Shown: positions 27,266-37,592 of the stretch, piece by piece
Layout: each line of letters starts with the position of its first letter
How positions within the stretch are numbered: position 1 is the first letter of the stretch
Source: Microcoleus vaginatus HSN003
GTDB taxonomy: Bacteria > Cyanobacteriota > Cyanobacteriia > Cyanobacteriales > Microcoleaceae
Assembly: GCF_022701255.1 (NCBI RefSeq)
Contig: NZ_CP031705.1
Location: 2,927,501 to 2,991,500, forward strand
Direction: 5' to 3'
Length of the DNA stretch: 64,000 bases
Notes under the pieces: generated by a model
What the model saw: only the letters and a program-made list of their open reading frames with translations
Databases searched by the model: none
What the model was told of the DNA's origin: nothing
Position numbers and translations under genes: made by a program

Positions 27266-28702
27266 CTACTCAGTTAAATTAATCGGCAAAGAAACTGTAA
27301 ATGCTGTATTACCGGGTGCCGACTCGACATCAATGTTACCCTGATGTTTTTCAATTATTTTTTTTACAATATCCAATCCCAACCCGCTGCCTTCTCCCGC
27401 AGGTTTAGTAGTAAAAAAAGGCTCAAAAATTTTCGGAATAATCTCCGGTTGAATCCCGTTACCGCTGTCAGTAATTTTTACCAAGACGCTGGTATCTTGT
27501 TGTACCGCGTCTATTGTTAAAGTTCCTTGATTGTCCATCGCTTGTAAGGAATTGTGAATTAAATTTGTCCAAACTTGATTGAGTTCGTCGGGATAACACA
27601 GTACCGCCGGCAATTGAGCTTGATAGTTTCTGACAACTTCCACACCCTGCTTAATTTGGTTTTGATAAAGAGTTAATACCGTTTCAATTCCCTCTGTAAT
27701 ATTCACCTTTATTTTTTCCCCATTTACATCGTAACGCGCATAACTTTTCAGGGCAAAGACGACTTTGGCAGCGCGTTCAGTAGCGGTAGCGATGGTTCGG
27801 GCGCTTCTGTGGATGCTAGCAAAGTCGTAGGCTGTTTTTATAATATTTTCGCTGTCCGGGTCTTTGAGCAACGGCAAGAATTCTTGCAAATTTCCCTGCA
27901 ATCCGATATTGACTAAAATGCTAGCCAGGCTGTCAGCATTGTCAATCCCTTCCGACTCTAGTTGCTGCTTCACGGTTTTTTTCAATCCCCGTTTTTCTCG
28001 CGTAGATAAAGAGTAAGTTTGTTGGCTGGAACTGTACATCAAACACAAGAAATCGTGTTCGCGTTCTGCTGACAGTTCTTTAAAAAAAACTGGCAAACTT
28101 TCGAGATTGTTATCCAAAAAGCTGGTAATATTTCCAATAGACGACCGAATTGCCCCCAACGGCGTATTAATTTCGTGAGCAATGCCCGCAATCAGTTGCC
28201 CTAATGCCGCCATTTTTTCCGATTGCACTAATTGATTTTGAGTAGCTTGCAGTTGGTCTAAAGTAACTGTAAGTTCATTGTTTTTCTCTTGGAGTTTTTT
28301 TCGCAACTGGCATATTGCTAAATGGGTGTCTACCCTCACTAGAACCTCTTCCACCTGAAAGGGTTTAGTAATATAATCTACACCGCCCACAGCAAAGGCT
28401 TTGACCTTATCAAGTACGTCATTAATCGCGCTAATAAAAATCACCGGGATGTCGCAAGTTCGTTCATCAGCTTTGATCTTTTCGCAAACTTCATATCCAT
28501 TCATTTCGGGCATCATAATATCCAGCAAAATCAAATCGGGAGGCATACCTTTTGCCGCCGAAAGCGCTAACTCGCCGCTAGGTACCGGGCGCACTTTATA
28601 GCCCTTGCTATTCAAAATTCCGGCTAGCAGCCGCAAATTAGCTGGGGTGTCGTCAACTACTAAAATATTACCGCGATCTGTGCTAACAATGTCGTTATTC
28701 AT
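27266..28702 (-). CDS. Receiver-histidine kinase hybrid
   Basis: A 478-residue protein. The receiver (about 12-130) has D17/D18, phospho-acceptor D61 in LILLDIMMPEMNGYE and lysine in ITKPFQ. A coiled coil (about 135-170) leads to the H-box AGIAHEINTPLGAI. A long helical insertion of about 100 residues separates the H-box from the rest of the kinase. The ATPase domain is FixL/NtrB-like, with NLIHNSLQAM, DSGNGIQPEIIPKIF and FFTTKPAGEGSGLGL. Its start lies within the last 8 bp of the upstream 955-residue kinase gene, so the two are co-translated and probably act in one phosphorelay. Confidence 0.92.
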   Translation of the reverse strand: MNNDIVSTDRGNILVVDDTPANLRLLAGILNSKGYKVRPVPSGELALSAAKGMPPDLILLDIMMPEMNGYEVCEKIKADERTCDIPVIFISAINDVLDKVKAFAVGGVDYITKPFQVEEVLVRVDTHLAICQLRKKLQEKNNELTVTLDQLQATQNQLVQSEKMAALGQLIAGIAHEINTPLGAIRSSIGNITSFLDNNLESLPVFFKELSAEREHDFLCLMYSSSQQTYSLSTREKRGLKKTVKQQLESEGIDNADSLASILVNIGLQGNLQEFLPLLKDPDSENIIKTAYDFASIHRSARTIATATERAAKVVFALKSYARYDVNGEKIKVNITEGIETVLTLYQNQIKQGVEVVRNYQAQLPAVLCYPDELNQVWTNLIHNSLQAMDNQGTLTIDAVQQDTSVLVKITDSGNGIQPEIIPKIFEPFFTTKPAGEGSGLGLDIVKKIIEKHQGNIDVESAPGNTAFTVSLPINLTE

Positions 28703-31562
28703 GTGATATTGCTTGAGATATTAACTTTAAAACTTGGTCGTACTCAAAATTTTCTATACAAGTTGCGATCGCACCTGCCGTTACTGCATCCTTTAATCTA
28801 ATTTGCTCTATCAAGGTATCAATTACATCAATATCTGCATTTAGTATCGCCAGCTTTAAATCTGCTACCAGCGCCTCAGGCAATTTCACGAAATCAGCCG
28901 CAGTAATTGCGCGATAGTCCTCTTTAATTTCCGATAAATTAGTTTGACCCGGATCTTCATAAATATAGCGCACTCCGATATGTTTGTGCATAGCATCAAA
29001 AATATCCATTTCCCCGAAAGGTTTCCGCATAAAAGCATCGCAGCCCGCCGACAAGATAACTGCCCTTTCTTCCTCTAAAACGCTCGCAGTCAGCGCAATA
29101 ATCGCAGTAGCTTGACCTTTAAGAGTCCTTTTAATGTATTGCGTGGCTTCGTAGCCGTCCATCACGGGCATTCTCATGTCCATCCAAATTAAATGCGGTT
29201 CCCAACTGTCCCAAATCTCAATAGCTTCTTGACCGTTAGTAGCTTCTTTTAGTTCAAAACCCAGAGGATTGAGAAGTTTAATTAGCAGTTGGCGATTTAG
29301 CGGTTTGTCGTCTACTATCAAAATTCGATAGGTGTGTTGGTTGGGTTCCAGGGCAATAACATTGCGGGTCGGTTTTGGGCTTTCAATATCAGCCGCATCG
29401 ACCGCAATAACTTGAATGTCAAACTTAAAATTAGTTCCCTTGCCCACAGCAGAACAGACGCTCATTTTGCCGCCCATTAATTCCACAAATTTGCGGCTGA
29501 TCGGCAATCCCAAGCCTGTACCTTCTTGCGAATCTTTGCCTGTCTTGGTTTGCACGAAAGGTTCAAAAAGATCGTCTAATTCATTGGTAGCAATACCGGG
29601 GCCAGTATCTTCGACTTCAAAACGAAGGAAGAAGGAAGAGGTAGAAGCTGAATCGTCATTTTGGGTTGCCAAAACTTGGTTGTTATACTCACTAATTTGA
29701 GATATTTTAACACCATTACTTGCTTCATTTTCTGTATTTATTGATACTTCCGAGTGAGCGCTTGTTCCCTCTCTTTCCTGCTGACTTCGGCCTAAGAACT
29801 GCTTGCTAACTCTGACTGTTACACCCCCCTTCTGGGTAAATTTAAGAGAATTATTGAGCAGATTAATTAAAATTTGCCGCAACTTTAACTCGTCGGCTTC
29901 TAAATATTGTGGAACATCGCGACTGCGGTCAAAAACTAACTGCAAGTGCTTGTCATATGCTTTGAGTTCAAACATATCTTCCAAGTCGTTTAGCAGGCTA
30001 TAGAGATCAAATTTTTTGGGATTGAGGGTGGTGCGCCCGGATTCAATTTTAGATAAATCGAGCACGTTATTAATCAGGGTGAGCAGGTGTTCTCCGCTGC
30101 TGCTAATTATGCTAATGTTTTCTTGATGTTCTGGGGATAGAGTTTGGCTGCGAGTCATCAGTTGGGAAAAGCCCAGAATTGCATTGAGAGGCGATCGCAA
30201 TTCGTGGCTCATGTTAGCAAGAAAGGTGCTTTTAGCTTGATTCGCTACCTCTGCTTTGTCTTTAGCTACAGCCAATTCTGCCGTCCGCTCTTGCACTCGC
30301 TGTTCTAAAGTTTCAAAAGATTGTTGCAGTTGTTGAGCCATGCTGTTAAATGACTTGGCTAATTCCCCCAATTCGTCAGAACGTTCGCTTTCTACTGTTT
30401 TGTCCCATTCACCTTTAGCAATATTTTTTGCTGCTGCATTTAAGCGCAAAATAGGGTTTGTTACCCACCGAGAAGTCAGAATGCCGATCGCCACCGCTAC
30501 TCCTAAAGCTGCGAAACAAAGCAAAACCGCTGTGCGGGTATTGGCATCGATTTCTTTGGTGAAATCTGCTTCGGGAACAACTACGACAATCAGCCAGTCT
30601 AAACCTTTGCCGTCTTGGAACGGCAAGACTTTTAAAAATTGTCGCTTGTGATCTATTTCAAAGCTCAATAACTCTGATTTTTTAATTTGATGTAATTTTT
30701 TAAAATTTGCAGTCAAATATTTAGCTGTCGAGCGAGTCAAAGGGTTGCTGCTTTCTTCTACTTTAAACAATTGTCTTTCATTACCTTTAGTGCGAAACGG
30801 TTTTTCTGTGGTCGAAGTTGCTAACAAAGTACCCTGGCGATCTATAATAAATGTTTGACCTGATTTGCCCACTTTCAGACTGTGGAGAAATCTCCCAAGA
30901 TGGTCGAGACGCAAGGCCGTAAATAAGACTCCTTCTAGCTGATTTTTTTCGCTGTATACGGGTTGGATAGCGCTGATAATTAAGGTCGGCTCTAGCAAGG
31001 AAACATAAACCGAACTCCAAGTAGGTTTTCCGATGTTTACGGCTTTTTTGTACGCAGGATGTTGGCGATTATCATAGTTTTTGACAAGGGTGATAAATGT
31101 AGTGCGATCGCCTCGCTCATTCGTCTTGTAAGAATTAAAATTTAACCCAGTAGATGTTTCTATCACATTCATCGTGCGGGAGCCGTTAGACAGTTGTTCA
31201 CCGGATCTATAATCTCCCTTATTGTTGCCAACGGAGGTAAAATTGATATATGGATATAATTGTACTTGCCGCAAAAGATATTTCTCCCAAGCTGATAAGT
31301 TTCCCATCTTTAACAAGCCGAGCTTGACAGCATCCAGCTTGGTTTGATTGATTTGATGGGGAGTGGTCAGGTAAACTTGCAGGTTTTGCTCGACACGCAA
31401 ACTCACTTCGCTCATTAACTGACTGGCAAGGTTATTAACTGATTTTTGTCCGTTTCTAAAAGACAGATATCCTACCAGTCCCACGGCACCAACGATTTGC
31501 AATACAAATGGAACTATGAGAACAGTTCGCAGCGGTAATTTGTCTAAAATTTTAGAAACCAT
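28695..31562 (-). CDS. Hybrid histidine kinase with extracytoplasmic Cache-like sensor
   Basis: A 955-residue membrane kinase. TM1 is about residues 12-33 and TM2 about 345-366. The roughly 310-residue region between them looks like a double Cache sensor (YPYINFTSVGNNKGDYRS, TFIIDRQGTLLATS). A HAMP domain (367-420) and coiled coil follow, then the H-box FLANMSHELRSPLNAI (H453), an ATPase domain (NLLNNSLKFTQ, DTGPGIATNELDDLF, EGTGLGLPIS) and a C-terminal receiver with phospho-acceptor in LIWMDMRMPVMDGYE. The last 115 residues are helical but show no Hpt histidine motif. It is the first gene of the minus-strand signalling operon and probably its input. Ligands of such sensors are often amino acids or other small molecules. 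Confidence 0.92.
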   Translation of the reverse strand: MVSKILDKLPLRTVLIVPFVLQIVGAVGLVGYLSFRNGQKSVNNLASQLMSEVSLRVEQNLQVYLTTPHQINQTKLDAVKLGLLKMGNLSAWEKYLLRQVQLYPYINFTSVGNNKGDYRSGEQLSNGSRTMNVIETSTGLNFNSYKTNERGDRTTFITLVKNYDNRQHPAYKKAVNIGKPTWSSVYVSLLEPTLIISAIQPVYSEKNQLEGVLFTALRLDHLGRFLHSLKVGKSGQTFIIDRQGTLLATSTTEKPFRTKGNERQLFKVEESSNPLTRSTAKYLTANFKKLHQIKKSELLSFEIDHKRQFLKVLPFQDGKGLDWLIVVVVPEADFTKEIDANTRTAVLLCFAALGVAVAIGILTSRWVTNPILRLNAAAKNIAKGEWDKTVESERSDELGELAKSFNSMAQQLQQSFETLEQRVQERTAELAVAKDKAEVANQAKSTFLANMSHELRSPLNAILGFSQLMTRSQTLSPEHQENISIISSSGEHLLTLINNVLDLSKIESGRTTLNPKKFDLYSLLNDLEDMFELKAYDKHLQLVFDRSRDVPQYLEADELKLRQILINLLNNSLKFTQKGGVTVRVSKQFLGRSQQEREGTSAHSEVSINTENEASNGVKISQISEYNNQVLATQNDDSASTSSFFLRFEVEDTGPGIATNELDDLFEPFVQTKTGKDSQEGTGLGLPISRKFVELMGGKMSVCSAVGKGTNFKFDIQVIAVDAADIESPKPTRNVIALEPNQHTYRILIVDDKPLNRQLLIKLLNPLGFELKEATNGQEAIEIWDSWEPHLIWMDMRMPVMDGYEATQYIKRTLKGQATAIIALTASVLEEERAVILSAGCDAFMRKPFGEMDIFDAMHKHIGVRYIYEDPGQTNLSEIKEDYRAITAADFVKLPEALVADLKLAILNADIDVIDTLIEQIRLKDAVTAGAIATCIENFEYDQVLKLISQAISHE

Positions 31563-31909
31563 AAGATTGAGAGGTTTGGTGAACCTAGTCTAGAACCGTA
31601 TTTGCACAATCGGTCTTAAAAGCAGCACCATTTATTTACTGCAGATTAGCTAGGGGGAATTGATGCGGGCTATTTTAGCTGTGGTAGATGCTCGACCTCC
31701 ATCGAATGTGAACCTAATATTTGCTCGATTAAAGTCTATTATTTTACCCATTGTCGTATTATTGTTACCATTTAGCTAAAAGTTGCAGTCTCTGGCTGCG
31801 AGAACTGCCTGATATCCGATCGCGCGGGCGAGTTTAACCCGCATGGGTCAAGGGGTTTGGAGGCCGACGAGGAAATTTGCGATCGGCACTCGCCATTTTC
31901 CGCAAGACG
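31563..31909. other. Intergenic region between the hybrid kinase and tRNA-Arg
   Basis: About 350 bp between the divergent kinase gene and the tRNA. No gene or inverted repeat stands out. The tRNA promoter is at its right end. Confidence 0.4.
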
Positions 31910-31918
31910 TGTTATACT
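31910..31918 (+). promoter_or_regulatory. Extended -10 promoter of tRNA-Arg
   Basis: TGTTATACT is a perfect extended -10 form (TG-N-TATACT) ending 12 bp before the first base of the tRNA. This spacing would give a very short 5' leader. No strong -35 hexamer is evident, as expected for an extended -10 promoter. Confidence 0.6.
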
Positions 31919-31930
31919 GTAAACAGTCGA

Positions 31931-32003
31931 GGGCACGTAGCTCAGTGGATAGAGCATCAGGTTCCGGTCCTGAGGGTCGGGGGTTCAAATCCCTCCGTGC
32001 TCA
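31931..32003 (+). tRNA. trnR: tRNA-Arg (anticodon CCG)
   Basis: A 73-nt cloverleaf. Acceptor stem GGGCACG/CGTGCTC (one G-T pair), D arm GCTC..GAGC, anticodon stem TCAGG/CCTGA with loop TTCCGGT giving anticodon CCG, a 5-nt variable loop, T stem GGGGG/CCCTC with loop TTCAAAT, and discriminator A at 32003. The 3' CCA is not encoded. It reads CGG codons. There is no intron. Confidence 0.96.
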
Positions 32004-32381
32004 TTTTCTATATCTTTTGTGGAGTAAGGGTTTCAGGTTAATTGTATTACCGAGAGCCCTATTTTCTGTTCAAATTTCGCTCCCATCTGTTCCAAGTATC
32101 TTCAACACCACCTCCATATCTACCAAATTTGCCCCGGACTTTTTACGTCTGGCTTTCAACTGGTTGAGCAGGTCGGCCGGCTCTGGGAAATCTGCGACGG
32201 TCGGAGCTGAGTTTTTACTTTTCTCCCGTGAGCTTTGCTAATATTGAAAGTAATTTGGCTGCTTTGATGGCGGTGGATGTGAGCGATCGGGCGACTGAAT
32301 ACGGGCGGTTGCTGAATGAGGCTTTGGAAATTGGGATGAGCGCTGGAGAGTTCCTGGTTTGTAGTAAAAGTAGTAACTGAG
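32004..32381. other. Intergenic region with possible coding remnants
   Basis: Two short stretches look protein-like but incomplete. On the plus strand, a GTG at 32228 opens a 50-codon frame ending at 32380 (with NLAALMAVDVSDRATEYG and LLNEALEIGMSAGEFL). On the minus strand, a frame ending at 32070 reads ADLLNQLKARRKKSGANL then VDMEVVLKILGTDGSEI and is closed upstream near 32240 without a start. I recognise neither. Their position just 3' of a tRNA gene is typical of sites of past integration, but no integrase or duplicated tRNA end was found. Confidence 0.3.
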
Positions 32382-32495
32382 ATATTGCACCATGCTCAAG
32401 AACAGGCAGGATGCCTGTGCCACAAAAATTTAATTTTCTTGTGGGGTGGGCAGGAGAACCCGCCCCTGAAAGGCTTATTGAAAATGGTGCAATAT
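32382..32495. mobile_element. 114-bp MITE-like element, family B copy 3
   Basis: Perfect 12-bp terminal inverted repeats ATATTGCACCAT (32382-32393) and ATGGTGCAATAT (32484-32495). Read on the minus strand, the interior (AGGGGCGGGTT..CCCACCCCACAAGAAAATTA..TTTTTGTGGCACAGGCATCC..GCCTGTTCTTG) matches the copies at 14243, 16953 and 53926. It lies 38 bp beyond the mutS stop and may help terminate mutS. Confidence 0.75.
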
Positions 32496-32533
32496 AGAAC
32501 TTCCTACAATTTTTTTGGCCACCCGACATTTTA

Positions 32534-35158
32534 CTACTCAAAAATATCTAGCTGTTCGCCCTCAGACTCTTTTTTACCATCTTTTTTAACACCTTTCCGC
32601 AGCCCGATCGCAATTTTGCTATGTTTCTCAATCTGCTTCATCACCTGTCTCGCCCTGTCAATCACCGACGGCGGTAAACCTGCCAATCTCCCCGCTTCAA
32701 TTCCGTAAGATTTGTCAGCACCTCCCGGCTGAACTTGGTGCAAAAATACGATTTGATCCGGCAATTCTTTCACTGTCACCTGATAATTTGCGACATTATC
32801 TAAAATAGAAGCTAACTCATTTAACTCGTGATAGTGAGTCGCAAAAATTGTCCGCGCCCGAATCTCAGTTGCTAAATATTCTGCTACAGACCAAGCAATC
32901 GAAAGTCCGTCAAACGTCGCCGTTCCCCTGCCAATTTCATCTAACAACACCAAAGATTGCGGCGTGGCGTGATTGAGAATATTTGCAGTTTCGTTCATTT
33001 CCACCATAAAGGTAGATTGACCAGTTGCCAAATCATCTACTGCGCCGACGCGGGTAAAAATGCGATCGCAAATTCCCAAACTCGCAGCTTTCGCCGGCAC
33101 ATAACTGCCCATCTGCGCCATTAACTGAATCAAACCCACCTGCCGCAAGTAGCAGCTTTTCCCGCTAGCATTCGGCCCGGTTAAAATAATTAAATCTGGG
33201 CGGTTTAACGATTCTTCCCGACCCAAAAAAGCAGAATTAGGTACAAAAAATCCCGGCGGCAAAGACTTTTCCACCACAGGATGACAACCTTCAATAATTT
33301 TAATTTCCCGACTTTCTGTCATAGTCGGGCGGCAGTAATTCTGGTAAACTGCTACTTCGGCCAAACCGCACAAAACATCGGCCGCCGCCACGGCGCGGGA
33401 AACGTTGCGAATAATTTCGGCGTGTTCTCCTACCTCCGATCGCACTTGAGCAAAAATATCGTATTCCAATTGATTTAAATCTTCCCGCGCTGTCAGAATT
33501 CGCACTTCCCTTTCTTTTAATTCTTCAGTGCTGTAGCGTTCTTCATTAGTGAGAGTTTGCTTGCGGGTGTAGTCCTTCGGCACTTGGTCTACTTTCGATT
33601 TGGTAATGCTGATGTAATAGCCGAAAGCTTTATTGTAGCCTACTTTTAAATTAGAAATTCCGGTGCGTTTTCTCTCAGTTGCTTCTAAATTTGCAATCCA
33701 TTCTTGGTCGGCTGATGCAGTGTGTCGCATTTCATCTAGCATGGGATTGATTCCCGCTCGAATCAAACCTCCTTCTTTTAAATGAATCGGCGGTTCATCA
33801 ACTAAATGAGCGTGAATTTTAGTTGATAATTCTTCTAAAATTGGCGGTACATTTTGCAGTGCTTTTAAATAGGGCGAGATCCCTTGGGCTGCGATCGAGG
33901 CTAATACCGGCAGTTTTCCCAGAGAATCAGCTAAAGCGACCAAATCCCGCGCGCTAGCTGTTCCAGAACCAGCGCGGCCGGTCAGTCTTTCGATGTCGTA
34001 AATTTGGCGCAGCAATTGCTGCAAATCTTGGCGCAGGGCGTTATTTTCTACTAATTCTTGAATCGTGTCGTGTCGGGCGCAAATGCCTTTAATGCTGAGC
34101 AAGGGTTGCAGCACCCAGCGGCGCAAAGCGCGGCCTCCCATTGCGGTGCTGGTTTTGTCTATCGCCCACAGCAGCGAACCGTGAAAAACCCCATCTCTCA
34201 CTGTTTGAGTAATTTCGAGATTGCGGCGGGTTTGGTAGTCGAGTATGAGAAAATCGGTGAGAGTGTAAGTGTGCAATCTTTGCAAAGAAACTGCTTTTTC
34301 CTTTTGAGTTTCTTCGAGATATTGCAGCAAACCGCCGGCGGCGCGCACTGCGAGGGAAAGGTGCGCGCATCCCATGCCTTCGAGCGATCGCACTTTGAAC
34401 TTTTGCAGGATTCTCTGTTTTGCTTCGGACAAACTAAACGGAATTTGCGATCGCAAAGAATAGCAAAACGAATTCGGCAAACACTCTGGTAAATGCTCTG
34501 ATTTCTCTCCGGGCCTCAACATCGTCACCAAATCCGGCGCATTAGTCGGTACCAAGACTTCCGAAGGCTGCAAGCGCAGCAATTCTAGGGTTAATTGTTC
34601 TAAACTGTCTGCTTGGGTAGTGACGAATTCTCCCGTAGAAATATCTGTATAAGCCAATCCCCAATGTTCCCCAGCAATGACGACTGCTGCTAAAAAATTA
34701 TTTTGCCTTGGTTTGAGCATTCCGTCATCAGTCAAGGTTCCGGGAGTGAGAATGCGGGTAATTTCTCGCTTGACTTGGCGGCCTTCTTTAGCAGCAATCG
34801 AGGCATCTTCAACTTGATCGCAAACTACTACAGCATAGCCTTTTTCTACTAACATTGAAGTGTAGCGGTCGAGTGCGTGGTGCGGCACTCCTGTCATCGG
34901 TACTCTGCCGATTTCTTTGCCGCTTTCTTTACTCGTACAAACAAGTTCTAATTCCCGCGAAATCGTAACTGCATCTTGGAAAAAACACTCAAAGAAATCT
35001 CCGACTCGAAACAATAAAAGTGCGTGGGGATACTGTTCTTTCACTTCCACATACCGCTGCATCATCGGAGTTAGCTTGGTGAATTCTAGTAGGCGATGGT
35101 CGGCATTGCGGATGTTGGGTTGATTGGGGTCTGTTGGGGTAGATGCAGTGTAAGGCAT
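32534..35158 (-). CDS. mutS: DNA mismatch repair protein MutS
   Basis: An 874-residue MutS1 protein. The start is set at [15 protein letters not shown], though the frame continues to a possible start at 35191. The mismatch-recognition domain has the F-x-E type motif in [14 protein letters not shown] near residue 50. The ATPase domain has Walker [17 protein letters not shown], with Ala and Cys where many MutS proteins have Met and Thr, then [17 protein letters not shown], Walker [17 protein letters not shown] and [12 protein letters not shown]. The C-terminus has the short helix-turn-helix region ([20 protein letters not shown]). No mutL is nearby, which is usual for cyanobacteria. Confidence 0.96.
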   Translation of the reverse strand: MPYTASTPTDPNQPNIRNADHRLLEFTKLTPMMQRYVEVKEQYPHALLLFRVGDFFECFFQDAVTISRELELVCTSKESGKEIGRVPMTGVPHHALDRYTSMLVEKGYAVVVCDQVEDASIAAKEGRQVKREITRILTPGTLTDDGMLKPRQNNFLAAVVIAGEHWGLAYTDISTGEFVTTQADSLEQLTLELLRLQPSEVLVPTNAPDLVTMLRPGEKSEHLPECLPNSFCYSLRSQIPFSLSEAKQRILQKFKVRSLEGMGCAHLSLAVRAAGGLLQYLEETQKEKAVSLQRLHTYTLTDFLILDYQTRRNLEITQTVRDGVFHGSLLWAIDKTSTAMGGRALRRWVLQPLLSIKGICARHDTIQELVENNALRQDLQQLLRQIYDIERLTGRAGSGTASARDLVALADSLGKLPVLASIAAQGISPYLKALQNVPPILEELSTKIHAHLVDEPPIHLKEGGLIRAGINPMLDEMRHTASADQEWIANLEATERKRTGISNLKVGYNKAFGYYISITKSKVDQVPKDYTRKQTLTNEERYSTEELKEREVRILTAREDLNQLEYDIFAQVRSEVGEHAEIIRNVSRAVAAADVLCGLAEVAVYQNYCRPTMTESREIKIIEGCHPVVEKSLPPGFFVPNSAFLGREESLNRPDLIILTGPNASGKSCYLRQVGLIQLMAQMGSYVPAKAASLGICDRIFTRVGAVDDLATGQSTFMVEMNETANILNHATPQSLVLLDEIGRGTATFDGLSIAWSVAEYLATEIRARTIFATHYHELNELASILDNVANYQVTVKELPDQIVFLHQVQPGGADKSYGIEAGRLAGLPPSVIDRARQVMKQIEKHSKIAIGLRKGVKKDGKKESEGEQLDIFE

Positions 35159-35191
35159 AAAAGGCGATCGATAAATTTTAATCTTTAACAA

Positions 35192-35818
35192 CTTTACCGC
35201 AAGCTCGGCTTTTATTTATAACTAATGATACAATATTTGACTATTAATCATCCTTAAGCAGGGTGCGTGATTGTCCAGATTCCGGTGGAGTGTGGAGCGA
35301 TACAAAAGTCATGCACTTTACTTAATAATCAATAAACCCGCTTTTACTTGAGAAGTTTTTGGTCGCTTTTTATCTAAAGTGAGCCAAGACATCGGCTTTA
35401 GTGAGATTAAGTGAGAAAATTTATTTTTTGTGAGATGAAAGCGATCGCCGATCGACAAAAACAACCTCATCCATCTCGTTATTAGCTGTTCTAGCCGATG
35501 TTGAACGAAGACCGAAGTTGCAATCTTCCGCAAGGATTTTAGCAATTAACAACGTCCTAACCCTCGGGCGTGGTTGCTATAACTGTTGGCGGTTAACAGA
35601 AGAATGTAAAATTTCCCGCACTTTAGGGGCATAAACTTTACATTTTTGGTATTGAAAACAGCCGGAAGATAGATTTATAAATTATACCTCGGGTAGAGAG
35701 AAAATATATTTTATATGCTTAAAATTAAAACATCCAAGCGAGTAATTTATCAGCTTAGTAAAGGTAAGATTTAAAATCAAAAATTTGCTAGCTAGTAGTT
35801 AACTAGAGGAAAAAAATA
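35192..35818. other. 627-bp intergenic region, no supported gene
   Basis: The region separates the divergent mutS and alcohol dehydrogenase genes. It is A+T-rich, especially 35640-35790. A 75-codon minus-strand frame with a TTG start (35318-35545) has no ribosome-binding site and no family resemblance, so it is not called. AGAGGA at 35804-35809 is the ribosome-binding site of the following gene. Confidence 0.4.
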
Positions 35819-36985
35819 ATGAAAGCTCTTTGCTGGCACGGAGCAAATGATGTGCGAGTTGATAATGTACCAGACCCAACAATTATCAACCCGCGCGATG
35901 CGATAGTTAAAATAACGTCTACAGCAATCTGTGGCTCGGATTTGCACCTCTACAATGGCTTCATCCCGACAATGCAATCGGGTGACATCATGGGGCACGA
36001 ATTCATGGGGGAAGTAGTCGAACTCGGCAGCGAAGTCAAGAACTTAAAAAAGGGCGATCGCATCGTCATTCCTTTTACTATTTCTTGCGGCAGTTGCTTT
36101 TTTTGCAACCGCGATTTGTGGTCGCTGTGCGACAACTCCAACCCCAATGCAGGATTGGCTGAAAAACTCTACGGTCATTCGCCGGCAGGACTGTTTGGCT
36201 TCTCGCATTTAACGGGCGGCTATGCAGGAGGTCAAGCAGAATACGCGCGGGTTCCGTTTGCAGATGTCGGCCCTTTAAAAATTCCCGACGGACTTTCGGA
36301 CGAACAAGTATTGTTCCTCACCGATATCTTTCCTACCGGTTACATGGCGGCCGAAAACTGCAACATTCAGCCGGGGGATACTGTAGCTGTTTGGGGATGC
36401 GGGCCGGTCGGACAATTTGCGATCAGAAGCGCGTTTATGCTGGGGGCCGATCGAGTAATTGCGATCGACCGCGTACCGGAACGCTTGCAAATGGCGGCCG
36501 CGGCCAACGCTGAAATCATCAACTACGAAGAAATGGACGCGGGGGAAGCCGTCACTGAAATGACAGGGGGACGCGGGCCCGACTCTTGCATCGACGCTGT
36601 GGGAATGGAAGCCCACGGCACAGGCCTCGACGCTTTGTACGACAAAGCCAAGCAAGCCGTGCGCTTGGAGACCGATCGACCCACCGCCCTGCGACAAGTG
36701 ATCGTAGCTTGCCGCAAAGGTGGCACAGTCTCAATTCCCGGCGTTTACGGCGGCTTCGTAGACAAAGTGCCCTTAGGTGCAGCTTTCAACAAAGGCTTGA
36801 CCCTGAAAATGGGACAGACGCACGTTCACCGCTATTTGCGGCCTTTGCTCGATCGCGTTCAAAAAGGCGAAATTGACCCGTCATTCGTAATTACGCACCG
36901 AATGAAGTTGGATGAAGCGCCCCACGCCTACGAGATTTTCCTCAACAAAAAAGACAACTGTATCAAAGTTGTCCTCAAACCCTAA
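35819..36985 (+). CDS. Zinc-dependent alcohol dehydrogenase (formaldehyde-dehydrogenase-like)
   Basis: A 388-residue medium-chain dehydrogenase. Catalytic zinc ligands are C38 (AICGSDLH), H60 and E61 (GHEF); structural zinc ligands are C90, C93, C96 and C104 ([15 protein letters not shown]). The NAD-binding site is in [21 protein letters not shown] (near 190), followed by AIDRVPERL. The length and the [15 protein letters not shown] insertion match the branch that contains glutathione-independent formaldehyde dehydrogenases. The substrate is not determinable. AGAGGA precedes the ATG. It is followed 27 bp later by a 69-residue protein and then manganese catalase, suggesting a stress-response context. 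Confidence 0.9.
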   Translation: MKALCWHGANDVRVDNVPDPTIINPRDAIVKITSTAICGSDLHLYNGFIPTMQSGDIMGHEFMGEVVELGSEVKNLKKGDRIVIPFTISCGSCFFCNRDLWSLCDNSNPNAGLAEKLYGHSPAGLFGFSHLTGGYAGGQAEYARVPFADVGPLKIPDGLSDEQVLFLTDIFPTGYMAAENCNIQPGDTVAVWGCGPVGQFAIRSAFMLGADRVIAIDRVPERLQMAAAANAEIINYEEMDAGEAVTEMTGGRGPDSCIDAVGMEAHGTGLDALYDKAKQAVRLETDRPTALRQVIVACRKGGTVSIPGVYGGFVDKVPLGAAFNKGLTLKMGQTHVHRYLRPLLDRVQKGEIDPSFVITHRMKLDEAPHAYEIFLNKKDNCIKVVLKP

Positions 36986-37012
36986 TTCGCATTCAATTGA
37001 CAAGGAGAAACT

Positions 37013-37222
37013 ATGCTTTTACAAGAAAAAGAATCAGGCGACTTGATAGAAATCCTTGATGTAGAGGCTTTACTCAGCCCTGCAAAAAATGAAGTGCCGG
37101 GAAAAAATCAAGCTGGTCAAGAAGAGCAAGAGACAGCAACTTTTCCCAAGAGTAATTTAGTGTTTCCTTCCGGTGAAGCTCTACCGCGCTGTTGGACTGA
37201 GGAAAATTATCAAACTCATTGA
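37013..37222 (+). CDS. Small acidic protein of unknown function
   Basis: A 69-residue hydrophilic protein starting MLLQEKESGDLIEILDVEAL and ending near LPRCWTEENYQTH, with one cysteine and no membrane segment. AAGGAG lies a suitable distance before the ATG, and it is 27 bp after the dehydrogenase stop, so it is very probably a real gene in the same operon. I recognise no domain. The pattern (N-terminal acidic segment, then PSGEALPRCW) looks like a conserved small cyanobacterial protein, but I cannot assign a function. Confidence 0.75.
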   Translation: MLLQEKESGDLIEILDVEALLSPAKNEVPGKNQAGQEEQETATFPKSNLVFPSGEALPRCWTEENYQTH

Positions 37223-37310
37223 TTCAACTGATTCTCCCCATCCCGCTTAACAAGGGGGGGACTCCAAGCTAGGGGGATGGACACCACACATAGGTATCCG
37301 CTCAACCCAA

Positions 37311-37358
37311 AAAACCGCTCTCCGATAGGGGCTAAACCCCCTGCAGGAGGGCGGTTTT
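37311..37358 (+). terminator. Branched hairpin, probable terminator of the dehydrogenase operon
   Basis: The outer arms AAAACCGCTCTCC (37311-37323) and GGAGGGCGGTTTT pair at 12 of 13 positions. They enclose a second hairpin, AGGGG..CCCCT. The 3' arm ends in TTTT, and another T run lies at 37364-37369. It lies 88 bp after the 69-residue protein gene. The rest of the 370-bp gap (37223-37592) shows no gene. Confidence 0.6.
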
Positions 37359-37592
37359 GACGTATTTTTTGACACCCGGAGGACACAGCGCTGTGTTTGT
37401 TTAAATAGAATGTACGATCGACCAAATTTAATAGAGTCTGTAGTTCGCGGGCGCGAGAAACCGCATTAAACCAAAGTGATAGAAATAACCGGATTTGATT
37501 TAATTTCTTTATGACTAAAAGCTGATTCCCTGCCTCACTGGCAGCGTTACAAATAAGGAAAGTCAATCAAAAACCTCTGGTAGGAATTCTCC

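Noticed and set aside
31843..32241. 132-codon frame across the tRNA
   Set aside because: It runs through tRNA-Arg, so it is not a real protein gene.
35318..35545. 75-codon minus-strand frame with TTG start
   Set aside because: No ribosome-binding site, no recognisable domain and a basic composition typical of random A+T-rich frames.
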